A stretch of 53,783 nt of DNA from Rhodoferax sp. (GCA_013791765.1 VMTC01000009.1:1-53783); one strand, 5' to 3'. Shown: positions 7,802-16,995, numbered from the stretch's first letter. A program made the numbers and translations. The notes: generated by a model from the sequence alone, not told the origin.

Positions 7802-9232
7802 TTACTTGCGCGGCTCACCCTGCGCGTTGACGGTCACGGTCTGACCGGGGGGGGTCGTCATCTGAACGCGATGGTCCTGACCCCGGAAGTTGTAGGTCAC
7901 GTCCCAGTATTGCGGTTTCTGGTTGGGGACATTTTCGCAACGGCGCACGTCTTCGGCTGCGCCCTGTTGGCCGTTGACCTTGGCGCCAAGCGCTGCGCCG
8001 GCGATGACCCCGCCGACGGTGGCGAGGTCTTTACCACTGCCCCCGCCAACCTGATGCCCCAAGATGCCGCCAAGCAAGGCGCCAGCAATCGCGCCCGGCA
8101 CGTTGTTGCCTTGCGCGACTTGACCGGGCTCAACCCAGCAACGCTGCTCAGGCGTACCCATCACGGCCCGCACCGAGGTCACGTTGGCTTCAAACAGGCG
8201 CTCGTCGCGTTGCGGGCGGAAATCGGGGCCCGGTACTGGTGCGGCAATGAGTGCGGGTGCATAGCGACGGTCATCGATGCGTTCATTGCGGTCCAGCATG
8301 CGCACCGACGACACGCGGTCGTTCAAGCCCATGGCCCGCAGAGACGGATAAGTACCTTGACGCAAGACCACGCACTGCCCGCGGAACTGGACGTCGTCGC
8401 AGACCTCCCAGCGCTCGCCCACTACCACCACGGACGAGGCACGGTCATTGAAGCCAAAGCGGTTGAAGTTGTTGATTTCCTGGGCCGTCGAGAAGGACCG
8501 GCCGTTCAGACCTTCGTTTTCGTAAAAAGTGATCTGCCCGGTCGCTGGCGCCGTCACCGCTGCGAATGCTGGCGCATAGCGGCGCTCATCAATGCGCTCA
8601 TTGCGGTCCAGCACGCGCACAGACGAGACCCGGTTGTTCAAGCCCATGGCCCGCAGTGACGGATAAGTGCCCTGGCGCAAGACCACGCACTGCCCGCGAA
8701 AGCGGGCATCTTCACAAACTTCCCAGCGCTCTCCCACGACCACGGCTGACGAGGCGCTGTCATTGAAGCCAAAGCGGTTGAAGTTGTTGATCTGCCTGCC
8801 TGTGGTGAATGAGCGGCCGGACATACCCTCGTCTTCATAAAAGGTGATCTGCGGGGCTGCTGGCGCAATCACAGGAGCCGGTGCCGGCGCATAGCGCCGG
8901 TCATCAACGCGGGTGTTGCGGCTCACGGCGCGCACCGAGGTGATGCGGTTGCTCAGGCCCATGGCGTTGAGCGAGGGGTACTTGCCCGGGCGCAGCACCA
9001 CACAGCGACCATTGAAGCGTTGGTCTTCGCACGCCTCCCAGCGCTCACCGACGACCACCACCGACGAGGCACTGTCGTTAAAGCCCCGGCGTGCCAGGTT
9101 GTCGACCGTTCTGGAGGTCGTGAAGGACTCGCCTTGATAGCCTTCCTGCTCAAAGAGAGTGACCTGGGCGGACGCGTGCGCGGCCAAGGCCACGGCGGTC
9201 ACTGCCAATGTGTTTTTGAGTAATGCGTTCAT
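7802..9232 (-). CDS. secreted beta/gamma-crystallin repeat protein with glycine-zipper C-terminus
   Basis: A 476-residue exported protein. The signal peptide is MNALLKNTLAVTAVALAAH, with a likely cut after ASA (about residue 22). Three tandem beta/gamma-crystallin units follow (about 24-117, 129-222, 234-327), each with a start like ITFYEDEGMSGRSF, then FNDSASSVVVVGERWEVCED and FRGQCVVLRQGTYPSL. Units 2 and 3 are nearly identical. Residues 378-418 form a glycine-zipper 2TM-like segment (GAIAGALLGGILGHQVGGG) typical of outer-membrane-associated proteins. The start at 9232 gives the signal peptide; the longer frame adds 20 unlikely residues. Crystallin motifs often bind calcium, but that is not shown here. 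It is probably a stress or envelope protein. Confidence 0.85.
   Translation of the reverse strand: MNALLKNTLAVTAVALAAHASAQVTLFEQEGYQGESFTTSRTVDNLARRGFNDSASSVVVVGERWEACEDQRFNGRCVVLRPGKYPSLNAMGLSNRITSVRAVSRNTRVDDRRYAPAPAPVIAPAAPQITFYEDEGMSGRSFTTGRQINNFNRFGFNDSASSAVVVGERWEVCEDARFRGQCVVLRQGTYPSLRAMGLNNRVSSVRVLDRNERIDERRYAPAFAAVTAPATGQITFYENEGLNGRSFSTAQEINNFNRFGFNDRASSVVVVGERWEVCDDVQFRGQCVVLRQGTYPSLRAMGLNDRVSSVRMLDRNERIDDRRYAPALIAAPVPGPDFRPQRDERLFEANVTSVRAVMGTPEQRCWVEPGQVAQGNNVPGAIAGALLGGILGHQVGGGSGKDLATVGGVIAGAALGAKVNGQQGAAEDVRRCENVPNQKPQYWDVTYNFRGQDHRVQMTTPPGQTVTVNAQGEPRK
8252..8533 (-). repeat. crystallin-unit direct repeat 3
   Basis: DNA encoding the third crystallin unit (residues about 234-327). 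It is highly similar to the unit at 8567-8848, at a spacing of 315 bases (105 codons), which points to recent duplication or gene conversion within the gene. Confidence 0.8.
8567..8848 (-). repeat. crystallin-unit direct repeat 2
   Basis: DNA encoding the second crystallin unit (residues about 129-222). It shares long identical stretches with unit 3, including the segments for NNFNRFGFND and RGQCVVLRQGTYPSLRAMGL. Confidence 0.8.
8882..9163 (-). repeat. crystallin-unit direct repeat 1 (diverged)
   Basis: DNA encoding the first crystallin unit (residues about 24-117). It is clearly homologous to units 2 and 3 but more diverged (LARRGFNDSASS, GRCVVLRPGKYPSLNAMGL), so it is the older copy. Confidence 0.7.
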
Positions 9233-9677
9233 TCGTTGTTCCTGTAGAAAGTTAAGGTGGGCTGCCGGTCCCCACCGACGTGCTACTGGCATCCATCAAT
9301 CGGGTAGCACAGCGGCGACTATCGCCGCGCAACTCATTGGCGTCTGTGCGCCAGCAAACATAAGTCAAAGGAATTCATGATTGCCAGCAATTTGCTACAC
9401 ATTTCATAGCTGTGTAACCTTATTACATGCGGGCTAGAGGCCATTTATTCATATAAAACAAGGGAATAGTTCGATCACAATCAAATAGGCCCAGTGGCAC
9501 TTGGCGGATGGCCCTGTCAGCACGCCAGCAGCGGCAGAACCGATAATCAAAGGCCCGAGACGCACTGTCGCCTCTTCATGCAAGCCGGAACTCTTTGATG
9601 TCAACTTCTCCCCTACCCTTGTTTCTGCCGCCCGCGCCTGCGGCCATGCTACCTGCCGGGTGCGCCGGAGTCTGCAC
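9233..9677. other. divergent intergenic region, 445 bases
   Basis: This gap lies between the start of the crystallin-repeat gene and the start of trhP and must hold both promoters. It contains one copy of the short repeat (9394-9442). An in-frame extension of trhP back to 9501 is open, but its translation does not resemble the family. I see no other gene. Confidence 0.6.
9394..9442 (-). repeat. GCCC-N20-GCTA-N9-TAGC repeat, copy 3
   Basis: Intergenic copy on the minus strand: the 17-base block is at 9394-9410 and the complement of GCCC at 9431-9434, exactly 20 bases away, followed by the conserved TAGAGGCC end. Confidence 0.85.
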
Positions 9678-11048
9678 ATGAGCGTGAAGACGCCCGAGCT
9701 GCTGGCACCCGCAGGCTCGCTCACGATGCTGGAGACCGCCTTTGCCTTCGGCGCCACCGCCATCTATGCCGGCCAGCCGCGCTATTCCTTGCGCGTGCGC
9801 AACAACGATTTTGGCGACCTGGCGGTGTTGCAGCAGGGCATTGAGCACGCCCACGCCCTGGGCAACAAGTTTTACCTGGTGTCCAACATCTTCCCGCACG
9901 GCAACAAAATCAAGAGCTATGTGCAAAACATGGCGCCGGTGATTGCGCTCAAGCCCGACGCGATGATCATGTCCGACCCCGGCCTGATCATGATGGTGCG
10001 CGAAACCTGGCCCGAGATGGAAATTCACCTCTCGGTGCAGGCCAACACGGTCAACGCCGCCGCCGTGCGCTTCTGGAAGACCGTGGGCGTGAGCCGGGTG
10101 ATCCTGTCGCGCGAACTCTCACTCGATCAGGTCGAACAAATTCGCCAGGACTGCCCCGACACCGAGCTTGAAGTGTTTGTGCACGGCGCCCTGTGCATCG
10201 CCTACTCAGGGCGCTGCCTACTGTCGGGCTACTTCAACCACCGCGACGCGAATCAGGGCAGTTGCACCAACTCCTGCCGCTGGGACTACAAGACCCAGCC
10301 CGGCGTGGTCGATGCATCGGGCGATGTGCTGGCACCGCAGGCGGCACTTGAGCGCGAGCAGGAACAGGCGCAACGCGGCGCGGCACCGGATCAGGTCTAT
10401 CTGATCGAGGAAGGTCAGCGCCCGGGGAGCTACATGCCGATCGAAGAGGACGAGCATGGCACCTATGTGATGAATTCCAGGGATTTGCGCGCCATTGAGC
10501 ACGTCAAGCGCCTGGTCGAAATTGGGGTCGATTCGCTCAAGATCGAGGGCCGCACCAAGAGCCCGTATTACGTGGCGCGCACGGTGCAAAGCTATGCCCG
10601 CGCCATCGCCGACGCCGTGGCCGGGCGCGAGCTTGACCCACTGTTGCTCGGTCAGCTTGAAGGCCTGGCGAATCGCGGCTACACCTCGGGCTTTTTCCAA
10701 CGCCACACGCCCGAGTCCACGCAGAACTACCTGCGCGGCTATTCCGAATCCGGCCGCAGCCTGTACGTGGGCGACGTGGCGGCCTTCGACGCGGCGCGCG
10801 GCCTGGCGCAAGTCACCGTGAAGAACCGTTTTGCCGTGGGCGATTGGCTCGAGATCATCCACCCGGGCGGCAACTTTGATCTGCAGCTCGAGCGCATGGA
10901 AGATGCCCAGGGGCAAGCCGTGTCGGTGGCGCCCGGCAGCGGCCACATCGTGTGGTTGCCCTTGCCCGCCAGTGCCGTGGGCGCCTTTGTGGCGCGCTAC
11001 GTGGCGGCGCCCGAGGGTGACGCTGCACCCATAACCCAGAGCGCCTGA
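9678..11048 (+). CDS. trhP: U32-family tRNA 5-hydroxyuridine synthesis protein (YegQ/TrhP type)
   Basis: A 456-residue member of the peptidase-U32-like family, closest to YegQ/TrhP. It begins ELLAPAGSLTMLETAFAFG, then IYAGQPRYSLRVRNNDFGDL and MIMSDPGLIMMVRE. The U32 signature EVFVHGALCIAYSGRCLLSG is followed by CTNSCRWDY. The cysteines fit an iron-sulfur cluster site. TrhP acts in prephenate-dependent hydroxylation of wobble uridine in tRNA. The start at 9678 matches family N-termini. It is followed 17 bases later by arfB, so both translation-related genes may be co-transcribed. Confidence 0.9.
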   Translation: MSVKTPELLAPAGSLTMLETAFAFGATAIYAGQPRYSLRVRNNDFGDLAVLQQGIEHAHALGNKFYLVSNIFPHGNKIKSYVQNMAPVIALKPDAMIMSDPGLIMMVRETWPEMEIHLSVQANTVNAAAVRFWKTVGVSRVILSRELSLDQVEQIRQDCPDTELEVFVHGALCIAYSGRCLLSGYFNHRDANQGSCTNSCRWDYKTQPGVVDASGDVLAPQAALEREQEQAQRGAAPDQVYLIEEGQRPGSYMPIEEDEHGTYVMNSRDLRAIEHVKRLVEIGVDSLKIEGRTKSPYYVARTVQSYARAIADAVAGRELDPLLLGQLEGLANRGYTSGFFQRHTPESTQNYLRGYSESGRSLYVGDVAAFDAARGLAQVTVKNRFAVGDWLEIIHPGGNFDLQLERMEDAQGQAVSVAPGSGHIVWLPLPASAVGAFVARYVAAPEGDAAPITQSA

Positions 11049-11065
11049 GCGCCTGAGCACGCGTC

Positions 11066-11491
11066 ATGGTGTCGCCTGCCGCCCTGCCCCTGCTGCACAT
11101 CGACGAAGCCGAGGTTGAGCTCTCGGCCATTCGGGCGCAAGGTGCGGGCGGGCAAAACGTCAACAAGGTCTCCAGCGCGATCCATCTGCGCTTTGACATT
11201 GCCGCCTCGTCCTTGCCGCCCGATGTGAAGCAGCGCCTGCTCGCGCTGCACGACAGCCGCATCACCAAGGACGGCGTGCTGGTGATCAAGGCGCAGCAGC
11301 AGCGCACCCAGGAGATGAACCGGCTCGACGCCCTCATGCGCCTGCATGAATTGGTCAACAGCGTGGCGCTGCCCCCCAAAACCCGCCGCGCCACCAAGCC
11401 CAGCTATGCATCAAAGCAAAGGCTGCGCGTGGCCAAGAGCCAGCGCTCCGAGACCAAGGCCTCGCGCGGTCGGGTTGACGCGCAATCCTGA
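11066..11491 (+). CDS. arfB: alternative ribosome-rescue factor B (peptidyl-tRNA hydrolase)
   Basis: A 141-residue YaeJ/ArfB protein that releases ribosomes stalled at the end of non-stop mRNA by hydrolysing peptidyl-tRNA. The catalytic GGQ is at residues 28-30 in RAQGAGGQNVNKVSSA. The C-terminal tail is long and basic (KTRRATKPSYASKQRLRVAKS), as needed to enter the empty mRNA channel. Its length matches the family. It lies 17 bases after trhP and has no stem-loop before it. It is followed by a long non-coding stretch. Confidence 0.95.
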   Translation: MVSPAALPLLHIDEAEVELSAIRAQGAGGQNVNKVSSAIHLRFDIAASSLPPDVKQRLLALHDSRITKDGVLVIKAQQQRTQEMNRLDALMRLHELVNSVALPPKTRRATKPSYASKQRLRVAKSQRSETKASRGRVDAQS

Positions 11492-12160
11492 CTTGAGTCG
11501 CCGTTGCTCGTTGGCGCCGCGACCTGGGCGGGGTGCGATTTGAAGTGAGTGGCACTCTGAAGATATCAAGGCCTCACGTCAAACCCGGCTTCGCGTATTA
11601 AACCCGGCCCGGCGACTGGGCCATGCGCATGCGGTTTTGGGGTGAAAACACACGCGAAATTGAAGCTGCGGTATGCAAGCGCTTGCCCACGCGCGCCTTT
11701 CACGCAGTAGCCCGATCGCATAGCCCAATCACCGTGCCTAACGCCGTCGAAGTCAAAATTTCTGCAGCAAGCGGCGCTCATCAATTCGTGCCATATACGA
11801 CGCAAGCAACCTTTGACTTTCCCCTGCAAGCGTACCCAACCGCTGGCAAAATCAGCTGGGTGATACGCTTTGCGGAGGTAAAGGAGGAGCTCGCGAAGCG
11901 GGCGGGGGACACGTAGCAAAGCGCATCGCCCGGCTGATTCACCCAGCACCGTGATAGCAGCCCCAATCCAACAAACACACCCAAGTGCTTCGGAAAAGAA
12001 CCATTGATCTGAAGCCCACATCGCTTTGAATCGCACCCACCTGGGCGCTGTCGGCCTGCAAAAGTGGCAGGCCAAGCTGCGCCAACTGGGCGGCGCCGCT
12101 CAATAGGACAATAGCGGGGTCGTCGGCCCGCTGTCGGGTCTGCAAAAGGAAAAAAAGAGA
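11492..12160. other. non-coding stretch of 669 bases with a long imperfect inverted repeat
   Basis: No convincing gene here: the open frames on either strand have unnatural composition and resemble nothing I know. The main structure is an inverted repeat with 32-base arms at 11842-11873 and 11916-11947, about 26 of 32 bases paired, separated by 42 bases. The last part (after about 12000) is probably the leader of the downstream GTPase gene. The region could be the remnant of an inserted element. Confidence 0.6.
11842..11947. repeat. imperfect inverted repeat, 32-base arms
   Basis: The left arm at 11842-11873 contains ATCAGCTGGGTGATACGC and the right arm, read in reverse complement, ATCAGCCGGGCGATGCGC. 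Six mismatches in 32 positions by eye. It could form a cruciform or a long RNA hairpin. No flanking target-site duplication was obvious. Confidence 0.7.
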
Positions 12161-13117
12161 ATGGCTATCCAGTGGTTTCCGGGTCATATGCATTTGACCC
12201 ACAAAGCGATTCAAGAACGCATCAAGAACATCGACGTGGTGATCGAGTTGCTCGACGCGCGCCTGCCGGGCTCGAGTGCCAATCCGATGCTGGCCGAACT
12301 CACGGCTGGCAAACCGACGCTCAAGGTGCTCAACAAGCAGGACCTGGCCGACCCGGCGCGCACCGCGCTGTGGTTGGCGCATTACAACGCGCTGGCAGGC
12401 ACGCGCGCGATTGGCCTGGACGCCAGTGTCAGCGCGCCGGCCAAAGCGCTGATCAAGGAATGTTTTGCGCTGGCCCCGACGCGCGGCGGCATGGTCAAGC
12501 CGATGCGGGTGCTGATTTGCGGCATTCCCAATGTCGGCAAGTCCACGCTGATCAACACCTTGACTGGCAAGCGCGCCACCAAGACTGGCGACGAGGCCGG
12601 CATCACCAAGCTGGAGCAGCGCATCTCCTTGGCCGACGACTTTTACCTGTATGACACGCCCGGCATGCTGTGGCCGCGCATCATTGTGGCCAAGAGCGGC
12701 TACAACCTGGCCGCCAGCGGCGCCATTGGCCGCAACGCCTTCAATGAAGAAGAAGTGGCGCTGGAGCTGCTGGCCTACCTGAAAGTACATTACGCCCCTT
12801 TGCTGGTGGCGCGCTACAAGCTCGACGTGGTGGAGGGTTTGGAGGATGAAGAGTTGCTGGAATCAATCGGTCGCAAGCGCGGCGCACTGCAAAGCGGCAA
12901 GGGCGTCAATCTGCAAAAGGCCGGCGAAATTGTGATTTACGACTTTCGCGCGGCTGCGCTGGGGCGCATCACGCTGGAAACCCCGCAGGAATTTGCCGAG
13001 TGGCTGGCGGCGGGGCAAAAACTCGATGCCGCGCGCCAGGTCAAAAAAGACGCGATTGAACTGGACCGCAAGATTCGCTTCAAGAAAATCCCGCGGCCTG
13101 ACTCAAGATCGGCCTGA
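12161..13117 (+). CDS. ylqF: ribosome biogenesis GTPase YlqF (RbgA-like)
   Basis: A 318-residue circularly permuted GTPase of the YlqF/RbgA family, which acts in late assembly of the 50S subunit. The permuted order is visible: G4 NKQD at 58-61 precedes G1 GIPNVGKST at 121-129 and G3 DTPG at 165-168. The N-terminal IQWFPGHMHLTHKAI is the family signature, and the C-terminal helical domain is present. The start at 12161 follows an AAAGAG-type site. It stands alone, downstream of the 669-base non-coding stretch. Confidence 0.93.
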   Translation: MAIQWFPGHMHLTHKAIQERIKNIDVVIELLDARLPGSSANPMLAELTAGKPTLKVLNKQDLADPARTALWLAHYNALAGTRAIGLDASVSAPAKALIKECFALAPTRGGMVKPMRVLICGIPNVGKSTLINTLTGKRATKTGDEAGITKLEQRISLADDFYLYDTPGMLWPRIIVAKSGYNLAASGAIGRNAFNEEEVALELLAYLKVHYAPLLVARYKLDVVEGLEDEELLESIGRKRGALQSGKGVNLQKAGEIVIYDFRAAALGRITLETPQEFAEWLAAGQKLDAARQVKKDAIELDRKIRFKKIPRPDSRSA

Positions 13118-13165
13118 GACTCGATGCAAGCGCTCAACTGAATCCAGGTTCAACGCCCCCGAAGT

Positions 13166-13459
13166 TCAGCTCTCGCGCTTGAGCGTCAGGTCCGAGCACG
13201 GAAAAGCAACACAAGGCAGCACGTAGCCATCAAACCTTTCTTCAGCGCTCAGGCCTGGCCAGTCGATCTCGTAACGCACCTGGCCCCGCTCAAGTTGGCC
13301 AATGCAGGTGCGGCAAGTGCCGTTGCGGCAGGAGCTGGGCCAATCAACGCCGCCTTGCTCCAGCGAGAGCAGCAAGGGTTGATTTAACCAGGCATCAACC
13401 TGTTGTCCGCCTGGTGCGACACTAGCGGTGAAAAATAGGGGGGTTTCGGCAGAACTCAT
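13166..13459 (-). CDS. 2Fe-2S plant-type ferredoxin
   Basis: A 97-residue ferredoxin. Four cysteines sit in the plant-type pattern: CRNGTCRTC (C-x4-C-x2-C) near residues 44-52 and a fourth in YVLPCVAFPC near residue 82. It is a soluble electron carrier with a [2Fe-2S] cluster; its partner enzyme is not evident. It stands alone on the minus strand, convergent with ylqF and divergent from the DHH phosphoesterase. A repeat copy lies just upstream of its start. Confidence 0.88.
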   Translation of the reverse strand: MSSAETPLFFTASVAPGGQQVDAWLNQPLLLSLEQGGVDWPSSCRNGTCRTCIGQLERGQVRYEIDWPGLSAEERFDGYVLPCVAFPCSDLTLKRES

Positions 13460-13483
13460 TTTTGCATTGTATTTTGGATTAAA

Positions 13484-13534
13484 TTAGCCTGCAGCCCTCG
13501 TATCCATTGCGTAATAAGCTATAAAATAAGTAGC
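13484..13534 (+). repeat. GCCC-N20-GCTA-N9-TAGC repeat, copy 4
   Basis: GCCC at 13494-13497 and GCTA...TAGC at 13518-13534, 20 bases apart, with the lead-in TTAGCCTGCA. It fills most of the divergent gap between the ferredoxin and the DHH-family gene, where the promoters must be. Confidence 0.85.
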
Positions 13535-13557
13535 ATTATAAATAGAATCGTCTCTCC

Positions 13558-14484
13558 ATGAAAACCATACTTCCCCTGCGTCTCCTGATCAAACCCGAAC
13601 TCACCGACCCGCAACCGCTCATTATTTACCATGGCCGCAACTGTCCGGACGGCTTTGCGGCGGCGCTGGCCGCCTGGCTGTTCTATGGCGGCCGGGCTGA
13701 GTTTCTGGGGCTCGACCATGGCGACATCAAGTCGGTGACTGACCTGCCAGCGCTAAACGGTCGCGCGGTCTACATCCTCGACTTTTCTTTCTCGCCAGAG
13801 CTCACGCGCCAGATTGAAGAGCGCGCGGCCAAGCTGGTGATGCTCGATCACCACAAGAGCGCCGCCGACAAGCTGGCCGGTTTTGCCTGTCGCTGTGGCG
13901 TGGTGCACTTCGACATGCACAAGTCGGGCGCCCGCCTGGCCTGGGAGTTCTTTCACCCCGAGCAGCCCGTGCCGGATCTGGTGCGTTTTGTGGAAGACCG
14001 CGACATCTGGGTCTGGCAATACCCCGAGAGTGCGGGTTTCCTGGCGGCACTGGACATGGAAGCTCTCGAGTTTGAGCGCTGGCGCGAGATTGCAGCCTTT
14101 GATGTGGTGCAACTGGCCAGCTATGTAGAGCGCGGCCGCGCCATGGACGAGAAGTTCAGCAAGCTCGCCTTGGACATTGCCGAGGGCGCCCAGCCGATCA
14201 GCTTCAACGGCCAGCAAGGGTTGATGGTCAACGCCCCGGGCGTCTTTCACAGCTTGGTGGGTGAGATTTTGAGCAAAAAAAGTGGCACGTTTGCCCTGAT
14301 GTGGAGTGTCGACAAAAGCGGCGTGGTCAAGGCCGGCTTGCGCTCGCAACGTGGCTTCAGTTGTATTGCGCTGGCCGAAAGCATGGGTGGCGGTGGTCAC
14401 GCGCAGGCCTGCGGCTTCAAGATGGGGCTGGGCCGCCTGCCAGAACTGCTGAGCGGCAGCTTCGACGCCCAGGCCAGGTCGTGA
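13558..14484 (+). CDS. DHH/DHHA1 family phosphoesterase
   Basis: A 308-residue phosphohydrolase of the DHH superfamily. The start has IIYHGRNCPDGFAAALAAW, with the metal-binding aspartate. DHH itself appears in LVMLDHHKSAADKLAG, and VRFVEDRDIW contains a further metal aspartate. The C-terminal DHHA1 domain ends in the GGGGHAQACGFKMG motif. Relatives cleave small phosphodiesters such as oligoribonucleotides or cyclic dinucleotides, but the substrate here cannot be assigned. It is convergent with cbbM and not part of the Calvin operon. Confidence 0.85.
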   Translation: MKTILPLRLLIKPELTDPQPLIIYHGRNCPDGFAAALAAWLFYGGRAEFLGLDHGDIKSVTDLPALNGRAVYILDFSFSPELTRQIEERAAKLVMLDHHKSAADKLAGFACRCGVVHFDMHKSGARLAWEFFHPEQPVPDLVRFVEDRDIWVWQYPESAGFLAALDMEALEFERWREIAAFDVVQLASYVERGRAMDEKFSKLALDIAEGAQPISFNGQQGLMVNAPGVFHSLVGEILSKKSGTFALMWSVDKSGVVKAGLRSQRGFSCIALAESMGGGGHAQACGFKMGLGRLPELLSGSFDAQARS

Positions 14485-14589
14485 CCCAGCATCTGTCGCT
14501 GCACGACAAAAGCATGATCCTAGATTCAGTTGGACGCGCTTGAGTGGGCTGCTGGCGGCGTGCCCGCAGCGCGCATTGAGCCCGCTGCT

Positions 14590-15969
14590 TCAGGCGCCCA
14601 CGCCGAGCTGGCCACGCCAGCCTGGATACAGCTTGTCAGCGTCGCCCGGGAAGGATTCAAAGGCGCGGGCAAACTCGCGGTGCTCTTTCGCGAATTCGAC
14701 TGGGTCGGCGCCAGCGCGCCAGCATTTATAGGCCTGGCGCAGAGAAACCGCCCCGGCTGCGGGTGAGTCGAGGTGGCCGTAGGCACCGCCGCCGGCCGTG
14801 TTGATGACGTTGCCGTGCCCGAGGTTGGCAAAGAAGCCCGGTAGGCGCAGCGCGTTCATGCCGCCCGAGATGATCGGCGTGGTGGGCTTGATGCCGTACC
14901 ACTTCTGGAAGTAGACCGGACCCTGGCATTCATCCCGCTCGATCATGTAGGCGATGCCGCGGTCGTCGCCCTCGCCTTCCATCTTGCCGTAGCCCATGGT
15001 GCCGACGTGGATGCCCGACGCGCCCTGCAGACGGCTCATCTTGGCCAGCACGAAGGCGGTGTAGCCGCGCTTGGCGCTCGGCGAGGTAACCATGCCGTGA
15101 CCGGCACGGTGGTAGTGCAAATACTGGTTCGGGTACTGGCGCCGTGCCGTGGTGACCATGCCGGGGCCGCCCACAAAGCCGTCCACCAGGAAGGCCAGCT
15201 TGTCGGCATCCGGGCCAAAGGTTTCCAGCGCGAAATCGGCGCGGGCGCACATCTCGAAATGATCGTCAGCGGTGATGTTCATCGAGAAAAGCTTGGCGCA
15301 GCCGGTCTCGTCCTGGGCGCGCTTCATCGCGTCGTAGACCAGGGGAATCGTTTGCTTGATTGGGGCAAATACCTGGTTGCCCTGGGGTTCGTCGTTTTTG
15401 ATGAAGTCGCCGCCCAGCCAGAATTCGTAGGCGGCCTTGGCGAAGGGCTCGGGGCGCAGGCCGAGCTTGGGTTTGATGATGGTGCCGGCAATAAAGCCGC
15501 CGTCCACCACCGGGCGCCCCAGGATGCGCCACAGATCAGCGATGCCCTTGGCGGGACCGTCAAACAACTGCAGCGCGCGCTCGGGCACGTAAAAGTCGAT
15601 CATCTTGGCGTGCGCAATGTCGCCCATGCCCTGGTTGTTGCCGATCACCAGCGTCAGAAACGACACCAGCATGAAACGGCCGTCGGTCACGTTGCGGTCA
15701 AACAAATCCAGCGGATAGGCAATGCGCATGTCTTGCGTGGCTTCGTCAATGTGATAAATCAGCGCATCGACGCCCTTGGTGAAATCGTCGGTGGTGCTGA
15801 CGTCGACGTTGGTGCCGGTGGAAGATTCGGCGGCAAAGTGGGCGGCGGCCTCCAAGTAGCCGTGACCGGGCTTGGGGCACATGGTGTAGGCCACCAGAAT
15901 GTGGCGACCCCCGGCAATGAGTTCAGCCTCTGTGAGGCTCAGGTCGGCATAGCGATTCGATTGGTCCAT
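14590..15969 (-). CDS. cbbM: ribulose-1,5-bisphosphate carboxylase/oxygenase, form II large subunit
   Basis: A 459-residue form II RuBisCO that fixes CO2 onto ribulose-1,5-bisphosphate. With the start at 15969 (behind a GGAG site) the catalytic residues fall at the Rhodospirillum rubrum positions: Lys166 in TIIKPKLGL, the carbamylated Lys191 in [12 protein letters not shown], His287 in LHYHRAGHG and the loop-6 Lys329 in GYGKMEGE. No small subunit gene and no cbbQ/cbbO activase genes are present in the window. It is the last gene of a cbbY-cbbF-cbbP-cbbM operon, 110 bases after cbbP, so it may have its own leader. Confidence 0.98.
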   Translation of the reverse strand: MDQSNRYADLSLTEAELIAGGRHILVAYTMCPKPGHGYLEAAAHFAAESSTGTNVDVSTTDDFTKGVDALIYHIDEATQDMRIAYPLDLFDRNVTDGRFMLVSFLTLVIGNNQGMGDIAHAKMIDFYVPERALQLFDGPAKGIADLWRILGRPVVDGGFIAGTIIKPKLGLRPEPFAKAAYEFWLGGDFIKNDEPQGNQVFAPIKQTIPLVYDAMKRAQDETGCAKLFSMNITADDHFEMCARADFALETFGPDADKLAFLVDGFVGGPGMVTTARRQYPNQYLHYHRAGHGMVTSPSAKRGYTAFVLAKMSRLQGASGIHVGTMGYGKMEGEGDDRGIAYMIERDECQGPVYFQKWYGIKPTTPIISGGMNALRLPGFFANLGHGNVINTAGGGAYGHLDSPAAGAVSLRQAYKCWRAGADPVEFAKEHREFARAFESFPGDADKLYPGWRGQLGVGA

Positions 15970-16079
15970 GAAAAACTCCGGGGTTAAGTGGCGATGGTTT
16001 GGACTATAGGCAGGGCAACCCATCATGAAAATTCAAATAAATTATTGGTTAGATCAATTTTTAGTGATGAATCGCCGGT

Positions 16080-16958
16080 TCACTTGAGCGCTTTCTTCTG
16101 CCGCTCCATCATCCGCCAGACAAAGGGCGTGAAGATCAGTTGCATCGCCAGCTCCATCTTGCCGCCGGGCACCACGATGGTGTTGGCGCGGCTCATGAAG
16201 CTGCCATCCACCATGCTGCGCAGGTACTGGAAGTCAATGCCTTTGGGGTTGGCGAAACGGATCACCACCATGCTTTCGTCGGCGCTCGGAATGTCGCGCG
16301 CGATGAAGGGGTTGGAGGTGTCGACCATCGGCACGCGCTGGAAGTTGACATGCGTGTGCATGAACTGCGGACAGATGTAGTTCACGTAGTCGGGCATGCG
16401 CCGCAGGATCGTGTCAGTGACAGCCTCAAGGCTGTAGCCGCGCTGCTTTTTGTCGCGCCAGAGCTTTTGAATCCACTCCAGGTTGATCACGGGCACTACG
16501 CCAATCAGCAGATCGGGGTGCTGCGCGATGTTGGCATCGGGCGTGACCACGGCGCCATGCAAGCCTTCGTAAAACAGCAGGTCGGTGCCGCTCGGCACGT
16601 CTTCCCAGGGCGTAAAGGTGCCGGGGGGCTGGTTGTAGGGCGCGGCTTCTTCCAGGTCATGCAAGTATTTGCGGCGCTTGCCGGTACCGCTCTCGGCGTA
16701 ACAGCGAAAGAGCTCGGCCAGATCGGCAAACAGGTTGGTCTCGGGGCCAAAGTGGCTGAAGTTCTTGTTGCCGGCGGCTTCGGCTGCTGCTGCCTTGAGC
16801 TTCATGGCGGCGCGGTCAAAACGGTGAAAGCTGTCGCCCTCGATCACGGCGGCCGTGATTTTTTCACGCCGGAAGACGTTCTCGAAAGTGCGCGTCACCG
16901 AGGTGGTGCCAGCACCGCTGGAGCCGGTGATCGCAATGATGGGGTGTCGGATCGACAT
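16080..16958 (-). CDS. cbbP: phosphoribulokinase
   Basis: A 292-residue proteobacterial-type phosphoribulokinase, which phosphorylates ribulose 5-phosphate to RuBP, the RuBisCO substrate. The P-loop is GSSGAGTTSVTRTF at the N-terminus, and DSFHRFDR and FYEGLHGAVV are the following family motifs. The start at 16958 has a strong AGGAGAAG ribosome site. It lies between cbbF and cbbM in the same direction. A repeat copy separates it from cbbF. Confidence 0.97.
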   Translation of the reverse strand: MSIRHPIIAITGSSGAGTTSVTRTFENVFRREKITAAVIEGDSFHRFDRAAMKLKAAAAEAAGNKNFSHFGPETNLFADLAELFRCYAESGTGKRRKYLHDLEEAAPYNQPPGTFTPWEDVPSGTDLLFYEGLHGAVVTPDANIAQHPDLLIGVVPVINLEWIQKLWRDKKQRGYSLEAVTDTILRRMPDYVNYICPQFMHTHVNFQRVPMVDTSNPFIARDIPSADESMVVIRFANPKGIDFQYLRSMVDGSFMSRANTIVVPGGKMELAMQLIFTPFVWRMMERQKKALK

Positions 16959-16995
16959 AGTGGCTTCTCCTTTTTGCCCTGAAATTTATATAAAA

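Noticed and set aside
11736-11850. Integron attC-like boxes (CCTAAC, ACCCAAC) in the 669-base gap
   Set aside because: No pair of boxes with the needed R and L arrangement and no integrase nearby; composition alone is not evidence.
11566-12075. Minus-strand open frame of 169 codons in the arfB-ylqF gap
   Set aside because: Rich in Cys, Trp and Arg, no homologous feel, no ribosome site; the inverted repeat lies in it.
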